Below are positions 53,757 through 62,360 of a stretch of 64,000 nt of DNA, one piece after another (position 1 is the first letter of the stretch; each line of letters begins with the position of its first letter). The translations under genes and the position numbers were made by a program. The notes below the pieces were generated by a model. It made no database searches and was not told where the DNA came from. It was given only the letters and a program-made list of their open reading frames with translations. Where the stretch lies: assembly GCA_002796995.1 (NCBI GenBank), contig PEKW01000001.1, forward strand, positions 62,001 through 126,000. Direction: 5' to 3'. The stretch is from Rhizobium sp. GTDB lineage: Bacteria > Pseudomonadota > Alphaproteobacteria > Rhizobiales > Rhizobiaceae.

Positions 53757-54120
53757 AGCGATCTGACTTGGTTCTATGCGGTTATGCTTGGCATATAGGA
53801 CGCCCGGTGCCTGTTTGCATAGGGATTCGCCAATTCTTTTCTTTCTGCGTTGCAGCGTATAATTGGACGTAATTTGAGTTTAACTTAAGGGGTCATCAGT
53901 ATATCCGCGTTTACACATGGTTATGGTTAATGAAAAGTTTGTTGCCGTTAAGCAACATCCAATTTTCGTCACGCGTGTGCCACAATGAATTCATATTTCG
54001 GCTCTTTCAACTCCTCAATTGCCCCCCATGTTTAGTTCGGAACGGGCAGGGATTTACATCGATCGTTCAAGCCGTTGTCGAATTGTTTTTGACGCGGCTG
54101 AGAACCGAAAGGAGACAAGT
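53757..54120. promoter_or_regulatory. 364-bp AT-rich divergent spacer before the outer-membrane protein gene
   Basis: No credible coding frame. It is clearly less GC-rich than its surroundings. On the plus strand it holds a perfect TATAAT at 53858-53863 (without a clear -35) and a small hairpin GTTGC/GCAAC at 53941-53956. If transcription begins near 53870, the outer-membrane protein mRNA has a leader of about 250 bases, which would be a natural target for small-RNA control. It also holds the promoter of the SDR-uvrC operon. Confidence 0.4.
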
Positions 54121-54762
54121 ATGCGTACCCTCACTATGATTCTTATGGCTTCCGCCACCAGCTTGATGGCGCTTCAGGTTGCTAACGCAGCCGACGCCGT
54201 CGACCAGATCCCGGAAGCACCGGCTGCAACCGAAACCTATGCCGCTCCCACCGGCTGGGGCGGTGCCTATGTCGGCGGCGCGGTCACCTATGACTGGGGC
54301 CGTTTCGGTGGCAGCGACGAACGTGACGCCAATGCTGTCGGCGGCACGCTCTACGGCGGTTACAACATGCAGAACGGCCAGATCGTTTACGGTGCTGAAG
54401 CCGACGTCGGCTACAACGGCGAAGACGGTTCTGCCGGCGCAGGCCTGACCGGCACCCAGGGTGTCAACGGCTCGCTCCGCGCTCGTGTCGGCTACGACAT
54501 GAACCCGTTCCTGATCTATGCGACCGGTGGTGTTGCCGCCGCGAACCACACGATCGAGAGCGCGACTGACGAAGATTCCAAGGCTGCCATCGGTTACACC
54601 GTCGGTGCCGGCGTTGAAGCCCTCGTCACCGACAACATCATGGCGCGCGTCGAGTATCGTTACACCGACTACGCTTCGCGTGACTTCGACATCGACGGTG
54701 CCACGGTATCGCGCGGCTTCGACGATCACTCGGTCAAGGTCGGTATCGGCGTGAAGTTCTGA
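54121..54762 (+). CDS. Omp25/RopB-like outer-membrane beta-barrel protein
   Basis: A 213-residue precursor with a signal peptide ending near residue 22 (VANA-AD) and an eight-stranded barrel typical of the rhizobial/brucella Omp25-RopB group: WGGAYVGGAVTYDWGRFGG near the N-terminus and a C-terminal phenylalanine (KVGIGVKF) as the outer-membrane sorting signal. An AAAGGAG site fixes the ATG at 54121. Codon use suggests high expression. It is closed by a terminator at 54786-54809. Confidence 0.92.
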   Translation: MRTLTMILMASATSLMALQVANAADAVDQIPEAPAATETYAAPTGWGGAYVGGAVTYDWGRFGGSDERDANAVGGTLYGGYNMQNGQIVYGAEADVGYNGEDGSAGAGLTGTQGVNGSLRARVGYDMNPFLIYATGGVAAANHTIESATDEDSKAAIGYTVGAGVEALVTDNIMARVEYRYTDYASRDFDIDGATVSRGFDDHSVKVGIGVKF

Positions 54763-54785
54763 TCCGAACGCACGATGAATACGGA

Positions 54786-54809
54786 AAAGCCGGGCGCAAG
54801 CCCGGCTTT
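54786..54809. terminator. Bidirectional terminator after the outer-membrane protein gene
   Basis: A perfect 10-bp stem AAAGCCGGGC/GCCCGGCTTT with a GCAA loop, followed by CTTGTTTG on plus and CTTTTCCG-like bases on minus, between convergent genes. Confidence 0.88.
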
Positions 54810-54841
54810 CTTGTTTGAACGCCAGGCTTTTTGAAGCCTGA

Positions 54842-55438
54842 TCACGTCTGCGGACGGAACTCTCCGTAGGCCTTGAAGCGCTCGGAAAACTTGCCAGGCC
54901 AGGCGGCCAGGCGTGTGCGGCCGTTCTCCCATTCGCCGGGAAAGCGCAGCATCAGATAGCCGAGCAGCGAGGCGAGGGCGAAATGCCCGCCATGCAGCGA
55001 CTTGCCGAATTTCGGCATGTTGGAGTTCAAATAGTCGAGGCTGCGCTCCACCTTCACCCATTGGCGGTCGATGGCGTCCTGGCTCACCAGTTCCGGCGGC
55101 CGCAGGCGCTTCTCGTAGACGATCGCCAGCAGGCAGTCGTTGATGCCGTCGCACAGCGCCTCGAGCACTTCGGCGTCGGTGCGCTTGTCGTCCTTCTTCG
55201 GATAGAGCCGCCGCTTCGCGCTTCTGTGCAGGTAGTGCATGATGGCGCGGCTGTCGAAGATCGCCTGGCCTTCGTCGGTCACCAGGGTGGGGATCTTGCC
55301 CAGCGGATTGCTCCCGATCAGTTCGGGCGGGTTGTCGGAGGTGTTGACGACGACATTGTCGATGGCGATGCCGAGATGGTGGGCGGCCATGCGAACCTTG
55401 GCGGAGTAGGGAGACGTCGGCGAACTGAACAGCTTCAT
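54842..55438 (-). CDS. Glutathione S-transferase family protein
   Basis: A 198-residue GST with N-terminal KLFSSPTSPYSAKVRM (the SPYSAK catalytic region), the cis-proline NPLGKIPTLV, and the glutathione-binding DSRAIMHYLHR. The C-terminal domain is helical. It is followed by the outer-membrane protein terminator and preceded by the RNase T2 gene by about 50 bp in reverse order. Substrate unknown. Confidence 0.92.
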   Translation of the reverse strand: MKLFSSPTSPYSAKVRMAAHHLGIAIDNVVVNTSDNPPELIGSNPLGKIPTLVTDEGQAIFDSRAIMHYLHRSAKRRLYPKKDDKRTDAEVLEALCDGINDCLLAIVYEKRLRPPELVSQDAIDRQWVKVERSLDYLNSNMPKFGKSLHGGHFALASLLGYLMLRFPGEWENGRTRLAAWPGKFSERFKAYGEFRPQT

Positions 55439-55488
55439 CGGTGTGGTCCTGGTTGTGATTCTCGGTCGGGAGGCGGGGACGTATGCCT

Positions 55489-56148
55489 CTAGTCTATCGG
55501 CGGAACGGAGATCCGGCCCTGACGGCAGCCGTTTCCGTCGACCTGCGGGCAGGTGCGGAATCGAAGGTCCTTGGTCAGGCAGATCTGCACTTCGTCGAGT
55601 TTGCCCGCCTCACAGGTGACGGCGATGCCGCGCGGGCTGAGGCCCCGGTTGGCGGAAACGAACTGGAGCTCGATCTCGTCCGGCGCGACACGCGTCTCCT
55701 TCGACGTGTGCCTGAGCGCGGGCGGTATGGTCACGCCTTCGAAGGCTTTGCGCATGGCGGCAAAATAGTCCGGCTGGGAGAGGCCGGAACAGGTGCCGTG
55801 CTTGCGCCACTGATGGCCGATCAGGCCCATGGACGGCATGATGTCGAGATACTGGCGCCCGAGGCTCGACGGGACCCGGCTCGGCTGGTCGCTCGGACAG
55901 GATTGCGGATAACCCCGTTCATATTGCGGCCAGAGCCCGTGGACGATCAGCCCGAACGCACGGGCCGTGCCGCACTGGTCGCGGTTCTGCGCTGCCTTGC
56001 CGGTGGCGCAGAAGGTCGGCGACCAGGAAAGCGACAGGACGTAGAAATCGAAATCTCGCCCGCGGTCCTCGCTGTGCGCCGCGCCTGCGCCGAGCCAGAC
56101 GAAACTGGCCAGGAAAAGTCCAAATATCGTCCGGGAAGGTTGAACCAT
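55489..56148 (-). CDS. Ribonuclease T2 family protein
   Basis: A 219-residue exported RNase with a signal peptide (about 1-26, cleavage near GAAHS). The first active-site motif is His70-Gly-Leu-Trp-Pro-Gln; the second reads His112-Gln113-Trp-Arg-Lys-His117-Gly-Thr-Cys, where the family usually has Glu at the Gln113 position. Eight cysteines suggest four disulfides. The ATG at 56148 is used; a long open frame upstream is not signal-like. It is divergent from the YbhN-like gene. The role is presumably RNA scavenging in the periplasm or outside. Confidence 0.9.
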   Translation of the reverse strand: MVQPSRTIFGLFLASFVWLGAGAAHSEDRGRDFDFYVLSLSWSPTFCATGKAAQNRDQCGTARAFGLIVHGLWPQYERGYPQSCPSDQPSRVPSSLGRQYLDIMPSMGLIGHQWRKHGTCSGLSQPDYFAAMRKAFEGVTIPPALRHTSKETRVAPDEIELQFVSANRGLSPRGIAVTCEAGKLDEVQICLTKDLRFRTCPQVDGNGCRQGRISVPPID

Positions 56149-56234
56149 TAATGCTTCATCCCCAAAATGGGCAGGTCGCCAGCGGTCTGGCGGCAAAGCG
56201 CTCGGTATCGGGGAGAGATGATCGGCAAGACTGG

Positions 56235-57188
56235 ATGACCCTGAAGAAATATTTCTGGCCTTTGGTGGGCGCCGCGACGATCGCGATTTCCGCCTGGCTT
56301 CTTTACAAGGAATTGCGTGGGCTGTCACTCGACGACCTGCATGACAGCCTCGCCCAGATCCCCACGCATGGCTGGGTCCTGGCCGGTTTGTGTTCGCTGG
56401 TCGCCTATGCCGCGCTGGCCGGATACGACCGCATCGCGCTGATGCATCTCGACCGCAAGGTCAACTGGTTGTTCATCGCGCTCGCCTCCTTCACCGCCTA
56501 TGCCCTGTCCCACAATGTCGGTGCCTCGGTCATCTCGGGCGGCATGGTGCGCTACCGGGCCTATTCCTCCAAGGGGCTGACGGCGCGCGAGATCGGCGGT
56601 CTGATTGCCCTTTGCTCCTTCACCTTCCTGCTCGGTGCCCTGCTTCTCACCGCCCTCGTGCTTGTCCTCGAGCCGGACATCACCGAGCGATTCGGCGACC
56701 TCTTGCCGATGGGCGCATCGACCGCCACCGGCCGCGTGATCCTTGGTCTCGTCGGCCTCTATGCGATTGCCAGCATGCTGCGGCTTCGGCCCCTGCGGAT
56801 CCGCAGCTTTCAGGTGACCTATCCGGCGCCGCCGGTCGTCCTGTCGCAGCTGCTGGTCGGCCCGATGGAACTGATCGGCGCTGCGGGCATCATCTATTTC
56901 GCTCTGCCGGAACTCGGCAATCCGGGCTTCGTCGTCGTGCTCGGCATCTTCCTGGTCTCGTTCTCCGCGGCGCTGATCTCGCATGCGCCGGGCGGGCTCG
57001 GCGTGCTCGAGCTGGTCTTCGTCATGGGGCTGCCGGAAATGGACCAAGCGGATGTCATTGCGGCGCTTCTGGTGTTCCGCCTGTTCTACCTGCTCATTCC
57101 GCTGGCGATCGCGCTCTTGGTCATTCCGATCTTCGAGCGGACGCAGTTCCGCGCGGGCCAGGAGCCGGACGGCGACAGCGAGGTCTGA
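56235..57188 (+). CDS. YbhN/UPF0104 membrane protein (lysylphosphatidylglycerol synthase transmembrane-like)
   Basis: A 317-residue inner-membrane protein with about eight membrane segments, matching the transmembrane half of MprF-type lipid flippase/synthases (LSHNVGASVISGGMVRYRAYS and ISHAPGGLGVLELVFV). It lacks the C-terminal aminoacyl-transfer domain, so lipid lysylation by this protein alone is not expected. The ATG at 56235 starts MTLKKYFWPLVG; the frame runs open 28 codons upstream without similarity. It is nearly contiguous (1 bp) with the convergent small exported protein. Confidence 0.88.
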   Translation: MTLKKYFWPLVGAATIAISAWLLYKELRGLSLDDLHDSLAQIPTHGWVLAGLCSLVAYAALAGYDRIALMHLDRKVNWLFIALASFTAYALSHNVGASVISGGMVRYRAYSSKGLTAREIGGLIALCSFTFLLGALLLTALVLVLEPDITERFGDLLPMGASTATGRVILGLVGLYAIASMLRLRPLRIRSFQVTYPAPPVVLSQLLVGPMELIGAAGIIYFALPELGNPGFVVVLGIFLVSFSAALISHAPGGLGVLELVFVMGLPEMDQADVIAALLVFRLFYLLIPLAIALLVIPIFERTQFRAGQEPDGDSEV

Positions 57189-57189
57189 G

Positions 57190-57594
57190 TTAGCGCAGAG
57201 ACCGGCAGTGTGCGCCGTAGACATGCCACGGATCGAGGCCGCTCACGCAGAATTCCACCGATGAGCCAAGGCCGGCATAGCCCCAGTCGCTCTCGATCAG
57301 AAACCAGAGCTGGCGGGGCGCGCCGTCGCTGGTCGTCACCTTCGCCTGGCAATAGCGTCGCTCGACGCGGTGGGTCTCGTCGCGGAGCTCGAGCCTGGTC
57401 TCGTAAATGATGCCGAAACCGGCGATCGACAGGTCGCTGCCCAGAAAGCTTCGCATGTTCTGGGCAAAGCGGCTCGACACCGTGCCGGTCACCTGTTCGC
57501 AGGACGGCGCGCCGGCAACCGCCTCGGTCACGGCGACGAGCGGCAGGAGCGCTACAAGTGAAAGCGCGATGTGGATCGGCGATCTGGCGGACAT
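57190..57594 (-). CDS. Small exported protein of unknown function
   Basis: A 134-residue protein I cannot assign. It has a signal peptide (hydrophobic IHIALSLVALLPLVAV, cleavage near VAGA-PS) and three to four cysteines in the mature part (SCEQV, RYCQAK, EFCVSG, AHCRSL) spaced to allow disulfides. A GGGGAGAG site supports the ATG at 57594; ATG at 57609 is the alternative. Convergent with the YbhN-like gene. Confidence 0.75.
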   Translation of the reverse strand: MSARSPIHIALSLVALLPLVAVTEAVAGAPSCEQVTGTVSSRFAQNMRSFLGSDLSIAGFGIIYETRLELRDETHRVERRYCQAKVTTSDGAPRQLWFLIESDWGYAGLGSSVEFCVSGLDPWHVYGAHCRSLR

Positions 57595-57670
57595 GGAAGC
57601 TCTCCCCATTGTACCGCCAGAATGTTGACAAAGCAGGGTTAGGTCAAGGGAGCCGCGGGACGGTGCCCCG

Positions 57671-58546
57671 TCAGCCGTCCTGCCGGTCCGAACCCGTGGC
57701 CTCGCCGCGCAGCCAGAAGCAGCGGTGCGACGCATAGCGATCCTGCGCCATGACGCGCTTCAGTTCCGGGAGTGCCGCATGCAGCTCGTCCTTCAGCGTG
57801 AAGGGCGGATTGACGATGATGAGGCCGGTGCCGGACAGGCCGGTCGTGTCGCGGTCGCTCTTCACCGACAGCTCGGCGCACAGCATCTTGGGGATCTCCA
57901 GCGCCTTCAGGCCTTCGTGGAAATCGGCGATCGGCGCGCCCTTCTTGATCGGATACCAGAGGCAATAGACGCCGCCCGGGAAGCGGCGCCAGGCGCGCGC
58001 CAGCCCTTCGATCAGCCGGTCGTATTCGCCCTCCTCCTCGAAGGGCGGGTCGACCAGCACGATGCCGCGCTTTTCCTTCGGCGGCAGATGGGCGCCGAGC
58101 GCCAGCCAGCCGTCGAGTTCCGTCACCCGCACCTGATAGTCGCCTTCGAACAGCCGGGCCAGCCGACGGCAGTCGTCGGGATGGAGCTCCATCGCCGAAA
58201 GTCGGTCCTGCGGCCGGAACAGCATGCGGGCAAGTTTCGGCGAACCCGGATAAAGCGTGATCTCGCCCTCAGGGTTGAGGCTGCGCACCGCGTCGAGATA
58301 GGGCGCGAGGATCGTGGCGACGGGAGCAGGCAGGTCCGCGTCCAGAAGCTTGCCGATGCCTTCGCGCCATTCGCCGGTCTTCTGTGCCTCCTCGGAGGAC
58401 AGGTCGTAAAGGCCGATGCCCGCATGGGTGTCGAGCAGGCGGAAGGCCTTGTCCTTCTGCTGCAGGTAGACGATCAGCCGCGCCAGCACCGCATGCTTCA
58501 GCACGTCGGCGAAGTTGCCCGCATGGTAAATGTGGCGATAGTTCAT
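57671..58546 (-). CDS. rlmJ: 23S rRNA adenine-N6 methyltransferase RlmJ
   Basis: RlmJ methylates adenosine 2030 of 23S rRNA in E. coli. The 291-residue protein starts with the diagnostic MNYRHIYHAGNFADVLKH, has the SAM-site LLDTHAGIGLYDL, and the catalytic VDPPFEEEGEY near residue 165. The length is close to the family norm. Its start is divergent from the molybdoenzyme gene by 75 bp. Confidence 0.96.
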   Translation of the reverse strand: MNYRHIYHAGNFADVLKHAVLARLIVYLQQKDKAFRLLDTHAGIGLYDLSSEEAQKTGEWREGIGKLLDADLPAPVATILAPYLDAVRSLNPEGEITLYPGSPKLARMLFRPQDRLSAMELHPDDCRRLARLFEGDYQVRVTELDGWLALGAHLPPKEKRGIVLVDPPFEEEGEYDRLIEGLARAWRRFPGGVYCLWYPIKKGAPIADFHEGLKALEIPKMLCAELSVKSDRDTTGLSGTGLIIVNPPFTLKDELHAALPELKRVMAQDRYASHRCFWLRGEATGSDRQDG

Positions 58547-58621
58547 CTGTCGTCCTGATGGGTTCTATGAATTGTCGGAATGGGGCTTTTGAGCCGTCCG
58601 GCCATGCAATATACAAACGTC

Positions 58622-60736
58622 ATGAACATCGCGAGCCCTATCCGAACCACTGGTCATACGGTCTGTCCGCACGACTGTCCATCCGCCTGCGCGCTCAACG
58701 TCGATCTCGACGCGGAAGGCCGCATCGGCCGCGTTCGCGGCTCGCCCGACAATAGCTACACGGCCGGCGTCATCTGCGCCAAGGTCGCCCGCTATGCCGA
58801 GCGGCTCTATCAACCCGGCCGGCTGTTGACGCCGAAGCGCCGCAAGGGCGCGAAAGGCGAGGGCGCCTGGCAGGAGGTTTCCTGGGACGACGCGCTGGAC
58901 GAGATCGCCGAGGCCTTCGTCAAGGCCGAAGCGGCGCATGGCTCCGAAGCCGTGTGGCCCTACTTCTATGCCGGCACGATGGGCCAGGTGCAGCGCGATT
59001 CGATCGAGCGCCTCCGCCACGCCAAGCGCTATTCCGGCTTCTTCGGCTCGATCTGCACCAACATGGCCTGGACCGGCTATGTGATGGGGACCGGCGCGCT
59101 GCGCGGTCCCGATCCGCGCGAGATCGCCAAGGCCGATTGCGTCGTCATCTGGGGCACCAACGCGGTCGCCACCCAGGTCAACGTGATGACCCATGCGATG
59201 AAGGCCCGCAAGGAACGCGGCGCGAAGATCGTGGTGATCGACGTCTACGACAACGCGACGATGAAGCAGGCCGATCTCGGCCTGATCGTGCGCCCCGGTA
59301 CCGATGCGGCGCTCGCCTGCGCCGTGATGCACATCGCCTTCCGCGACGGTTACGCCGACCGCGCCTACATGGCGCAGTATGCCGACGACCCAGCGGGGCT
59401 CGAGGCCCATCTTCAGGCCCGGACCCCGGAATGGGCGGCCGCGATCACCGGGCTGTCCGTCGAGGAGATCGAGACCTTCGCCCGCCTGATCGGCACGACG
59501 AAGAAGACCTTCTTCCGCCTCGGCTATGGCTTTGCCCGCCAGCGCAACGGTTCGGCCGGCATGCACGCCGCACTGTCGGTCGCCACCGTGCTCGGCTCCT
59601 GGCAGTATGAAGGCGGCGGCGCCTTCCACAACAATGGCGACATCTTCCGGCTGAACAAGGCCGAACTGATGGGCACGAGCTATGCCGATCCGGAGATCCG
59701 CATGCTCGACCAGTCGCAGATCGGCCGCGTGCTGACCGGTGACCCAGAGGCCCTTCGCCACCGCGGCCCGGTGACCGCGCTGCTGATCCAGAACACCAAT
59801 CCGGTCAATGTCGCGCCGGAGCAGCGGCTGGTGAAGAAGGGCTTCCTGCGCGACGACCTCTTCGTCGCCGTGCACGAGCATTTCATGACCGAGACAGCCG
59901 ATGTCGCCGACATCGTGCTGCCGGCCACCATGTTCGTCGAGCACGACGACGTCTATCGCGGCGGCGGCCACAGCCATATCTTGCTCGGCCCGAAGATCGT
60001 CGAGCCGCCGGAAACGGTGCGCACGAACCTCTTCGTGATCGAGGAACTGGCCAGGCGCCTCGGCGTTGCCGACCGGCCGGGCTTCGGGCTCTCGGAATAC
60101 CAGCATATCGACCACATGCTGAAGGCGAGCGGCTGGCCGGGCTACGACACGTTGAAGGAAGAACGCTGGTTCGACTGCCAGCCGGACTTCCGCCAGGCCC
60201 ATTATCTCGATGGTTTCGGCCATGCCGACGGCCGGTTCCGCTTCCGCCCGGATTGGCAGAACGGCAAGTCGCCGAACAAGCCACCGGCCAGGCTCGGCAA
60301 TCTGGGGCCCGTCGCCGCGCTGCCTGAGTTTCCCGACCAGGTCGACCTGATCGAGACGGCGGACGCTGCGCATCCCTTCCGGCTGGCGACCTCGCCGGCG
60401 CGCAACTTCCTCAACTCGACCTTCTCCGAGACGCCGACCTCGCGGGAGAAGGAAGGGCGTCCCGAGGTGATGGTCAATCCGGCCGATGCGGCCCGGCTGT
60501 TGATTGCAGACGGCGACATCGTCCGCCTCGGCAATATGCGCGGGACCCTGCGCATCCATGCCCGTGTGACCGACGCGGTCAAGCCCGGCGTGCTGGTGGC
60601 CGAGGGGCTGTGGCCGAACAAGGCGCATCTCGACGGCGAGGGGATCAACGTGCTGACCGGGGGAGACGCTGTCGCGCCGCATGGCGGAGCCGCCTTCCAC
60701 GACAACAAGGTCTGGCTGGAAAAGGCCGCCGGATGA
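58622..60736 (+). CDS. Molybdopterin-dependent oxidoreductase (bis-MGD family)
   Basis: A 704-residue cytoplasmic enzyme; no Tat signal is present. It has an N-terminal [4Fe-4S] site (Cys15, Cys19, Cys23 and Cys52, in HDCPSAC and VICAKV), the three molybdopterin-binding regions, and the C-terminal MopB domain (FRLATSPARNFLNSTFSE). The substrate is not predictable; no partner subunit gene adjoins. The ATG at 58622 is used; in-frame ATGs at 58580 and 58604 are alternatives. A TATACA box at 58610-58615 would put the transcript start on the ATG, so a leaderless mRNA is possible. Its stop overlaps the NUDIX start. Confidence 0.92.
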   Translation: MNIASPIRTTGHTVCPHDCPSACALNVDLDAEGRIGRVRGSPDNSYTAGVICAKVARYAERLYQPGRLLTPKRRKGAKGEGAWQEVSWDDALDEIAEAFVKAEAAHGSEAVWPYFYAGTMGQVQRDSIERLRHAKRYSGFFGSICTNMAWTGYVMGTGALRGPDPREIAKADCVVIWGTNAVATQVNVMTHAMKARKERGAKIVVIDVYDNATMKQADLGLIVRPGTDAALACAVMHIAFRDGYADRAYMAQYADDPAGLEAHLQARTPEWAAAITGLSVEEIETFARLIGTTKKTFFRLGYGFARQRNGSAGMHAALSVATVLGSWQYEGGGAFHNNGDIFRLNKAELMGTSYADPEIRMLDQSQIGRVLTGDPEALRHRGPVTALLIQNTNPVNVAPEQRLVKKGFLRDDLFVAVHEHFMTETADVADIVLPATMFVEHDDVYRGGGHSHILLGPKIVEPPETVRTNLFVIEELARRLGVADRPGFGLSEYQHIDHMLKASGWPGYDTLKEERWFDCQPDFRQAHYLDGFGHADGRFRFRPDWQNGKSPNKPPARLGNLGPVAALPEFPDQVDLIETADAAHPFRLATSPARNFLNSTFSETPTSREKEGRPEVMVNPADAARLLIADGDIVRLGNMRGTLRIHARVTDAVKPGVLVAEGLWPNKAHLDGEGINVLTGGDAVAPHGGAAFHDNKVWLEKAAG

Positions 60737-61332
60737 GCCGCTTCGATCAGATCCGTATCTCGATCCTCAAGGACGAGACCTTGTGGAAGGGCTGGAGCCA
60801 TTTCCGCCGCATCGTCTTCGATTATATCCGGCCCGACGACAGCAAGGTCCAGCTGGAATGGGAGGTGTTCGACCGCGGCGAGGCCGTGGCGATCCTGCTC
60901 TACGACCCGAAGCGGCGCATCGTCGTCATGGTCCGGCAGTTTCGCATTCCGGTCCACCTGATGGGCGATCATGCCTTTCTGCTGGAGGTGCCCGCCGGCT
61001 CGATGGAACATGGCGAGGACCCGGCGGAGACTGTCTGCCGCGAGGCGATGGAGGAAACCGGCTACGAGGTCGCCGCGCCGCGGCATCTCTTCAGCGCCTA
61101 CACCTCACCCGGCGCAGTGACGGAGAAGGTGCATTTCTACTTCGCCCGCATCGAGGCCGCGCACAAGACGGCGGATGGCGGCGGGCTGGCCGAGGAGCAC
61201 GAGGATCTCGAGATCACCGAGCTGTCTCTCGACGAAGCCATGGCGATGATCGTCGACGGGCGCATCTGCGACGCCAAGACCATCATGCTGCTGCAATGGG
61301 CGGCGCTCAATCCGGACGCCCTTTCGCCCTGA
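60733..61332 (+). CDS. NUDIX hydrolase, ADP-ribose pyrophosphatase-like
   Basis: A 199-residue protein with an intact Nudix box at 89-111 (Gly89-x5-Glu95-x7-Arg103-Glu104-x2-Glu107-Glu108-x-Gly110). The preceding WEVFDRGEAVAILLYD and the FYTSPGAVTEKVHFYFAR-like region resemble ADP-ribose or nucleotide-sugar hydrolases (YffH/GDP-mannose type). Its ATG overlaps the molybdoenzyme stop (ATGA), implying coupled translation. Substrate not proven. Confidence 0.92.
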   Translation: MSRFDQIRISILKDETLWKGWSHFRRIVFDYIRPDDSKVQLEWEVFDRGEAVAILLYDPKRRIVVMVRQFRIPVHLMGDHAFLLEVPAGSMEHGEDPAETVCREAMEETGYEVAAPRHLFSAYTSPGAVTEKVHFYFARIEAAHKTADGGGLAEEHEDLEITELSLDEAMAMIVDGRICDAKTIMLLQWAALNPDALSP

Positions 61333-61342
61333 CGAAAAAAAT

Positions 61343-61375
61343 GGCCGCGGACGCGCAAAGGGTGCGTCCGCGGCC
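61343..61375 (-). terminator. Rho-independent terminator of the omptin gene
   Basis: A perfect 12-bp GC-rich stem (61343-61354 with 61364-61375, 9-base loop), followed on the minus strand by ATTTTTTTCG. It may also slow NUDIX transcripts on the plus strand. Confidence 0.88.
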
Positions 61376-61418
61376 GGACGGACAGCGCCAGGCGCTGCCC
61401 GCGGGGGGCTCGGTATTC

Positions 61419-62360
61419 TTAGAACTTGCCCTTGAGGCCGAACGAGATCGACATCGCCTGATAGGTCGCGCCGGCCGCATCCGACTCGTGCGAATCGGCG
61501 CTCGCACCCGTCGTGTCGGTGATTTTCATGTCGCCGCGCGCATGGAACACGCGCTCGAACGAACCGGTGACGTAGAGCGCCGCCATTTCGTTGAGCTGGT
61601 AGTTGGCCGTGACATTGGCGCCGATCATCGGGGCGACCGACATGCTGTCGAAGAAGCGCAGGTCGCGCATCCAGTGGTCGTCGATGTCGTCGATGCCGAA
61701 GCTCAGGCCACCCTGCAGGCCGCCGCTCAGCGTCAGCGCGCCGATCGTGTGGGCGCCGTTGACGGCCAGGAAGCCGACCGGAATCTTCTGCTGGTAGCTG
61801 ATGCCGCGCTCGCCATCGGGGAAGTCGCCGATGTCGTCGCGAAAGCCGCCGCTGCTGTAGATGTAAGAGCCGCCATAGGCGGTCCACTTCACGTCGGTGT
61901 AGCGGAAGCCGGCGCCGACATCGACACTCGTCGTGTCGTTTTCGTAGACCCCGCGATCGACTTCGACCGAGCCGCTGAAATAGTGGTCGAGTTCGGTGTC
62001 GGGATGGGTCGAGCGATCGGTCCAGTCGTCGTTGCTGTAGTCCATCCAGTCATAGTCGACCATGTGGCCGTCGCCGCCGGTGCCGACGTTGAAGGCCGCG
62101 CGGACCTTCCAGTTCTTGTCGATCTGCGCGTCGGCACCCAGCGTGTAGAGCGTCATGCCCTTGGTTTCCCAGTTGAGCTGGCTGAGCTTGTGGGAGCCGT
62201 CATAGACGAACTCGCCAGCCTTGACATTGGCAAGGCCGACGCTGCCGTAGAGCGAGAAGGCGCCGTCCGGCGAGGTGAAGAGGTTGTCCGCCGCGGCAGC
62301 GAAGGTCGGGCAGAATGCCAGCCCGGCAAACAGCGCGGTCGTGGTCAACAGCTTGGTCAT
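61419..62360 (-). CDS. Omptin family outer-membrane protease
   Basis: A 313-residue precursor of a ten-stranded barrel protease. A signal peptide ends near residue 24 (FAAAA-DN). Hallmark omptin stretches are present: HMVDYDWMDYSNDDWTD, STHPDTEL and GGSYIYSSGGFRDDIGDFPD. The catalytic pairs of OmpT correspond to Asp102/Asp104 (VDYD) and Asp227/His229 (DDH), all kept. The C-terminal Phe is the barrel-sorting signal. The ATG at 62360 has GGGGA upstream. Omptins cut between basic residues in host or competitor peptides, with LPS as cofactor. It is closed by a strong terminator. Confidence 0.93.
   Translation of the reverse strand: MTKLLTTTALFAGLAFCPTFAAAADNLFTSPDGAFSLYGSVGLANVKAGEFVYDGSHKLSQLNWETKGMTLYTLGADAQIDKNWKVRAAFNVGTGGDGHMVDYDWMDYSNDDWTDRSTHPDTELDHYFSGSVEVDRGVYENDTTSVDVGAGFRYTDVKWTAYGGSYIYSSGGFRDDIGDFPDGERGISYQQKIPVGFLAVNGAHTIGALTLSGGLQGGLSFGIDDIDDHWMRDLRFFDSMSVAPMIGANVTANYQLNEMAALYVTGSFERVFHARGDMKITDTTGASADSHESDAAGATYQAMSISFGLKGKF

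Noticed and set aside
50850..53870. LexA (SOS) box for uvrC or its operon
   Set aside because: I looked for GTTC-N7-GTTC and its reverse before the SDR-uvrC operon and before the DinB gene and found none with the right spacing.
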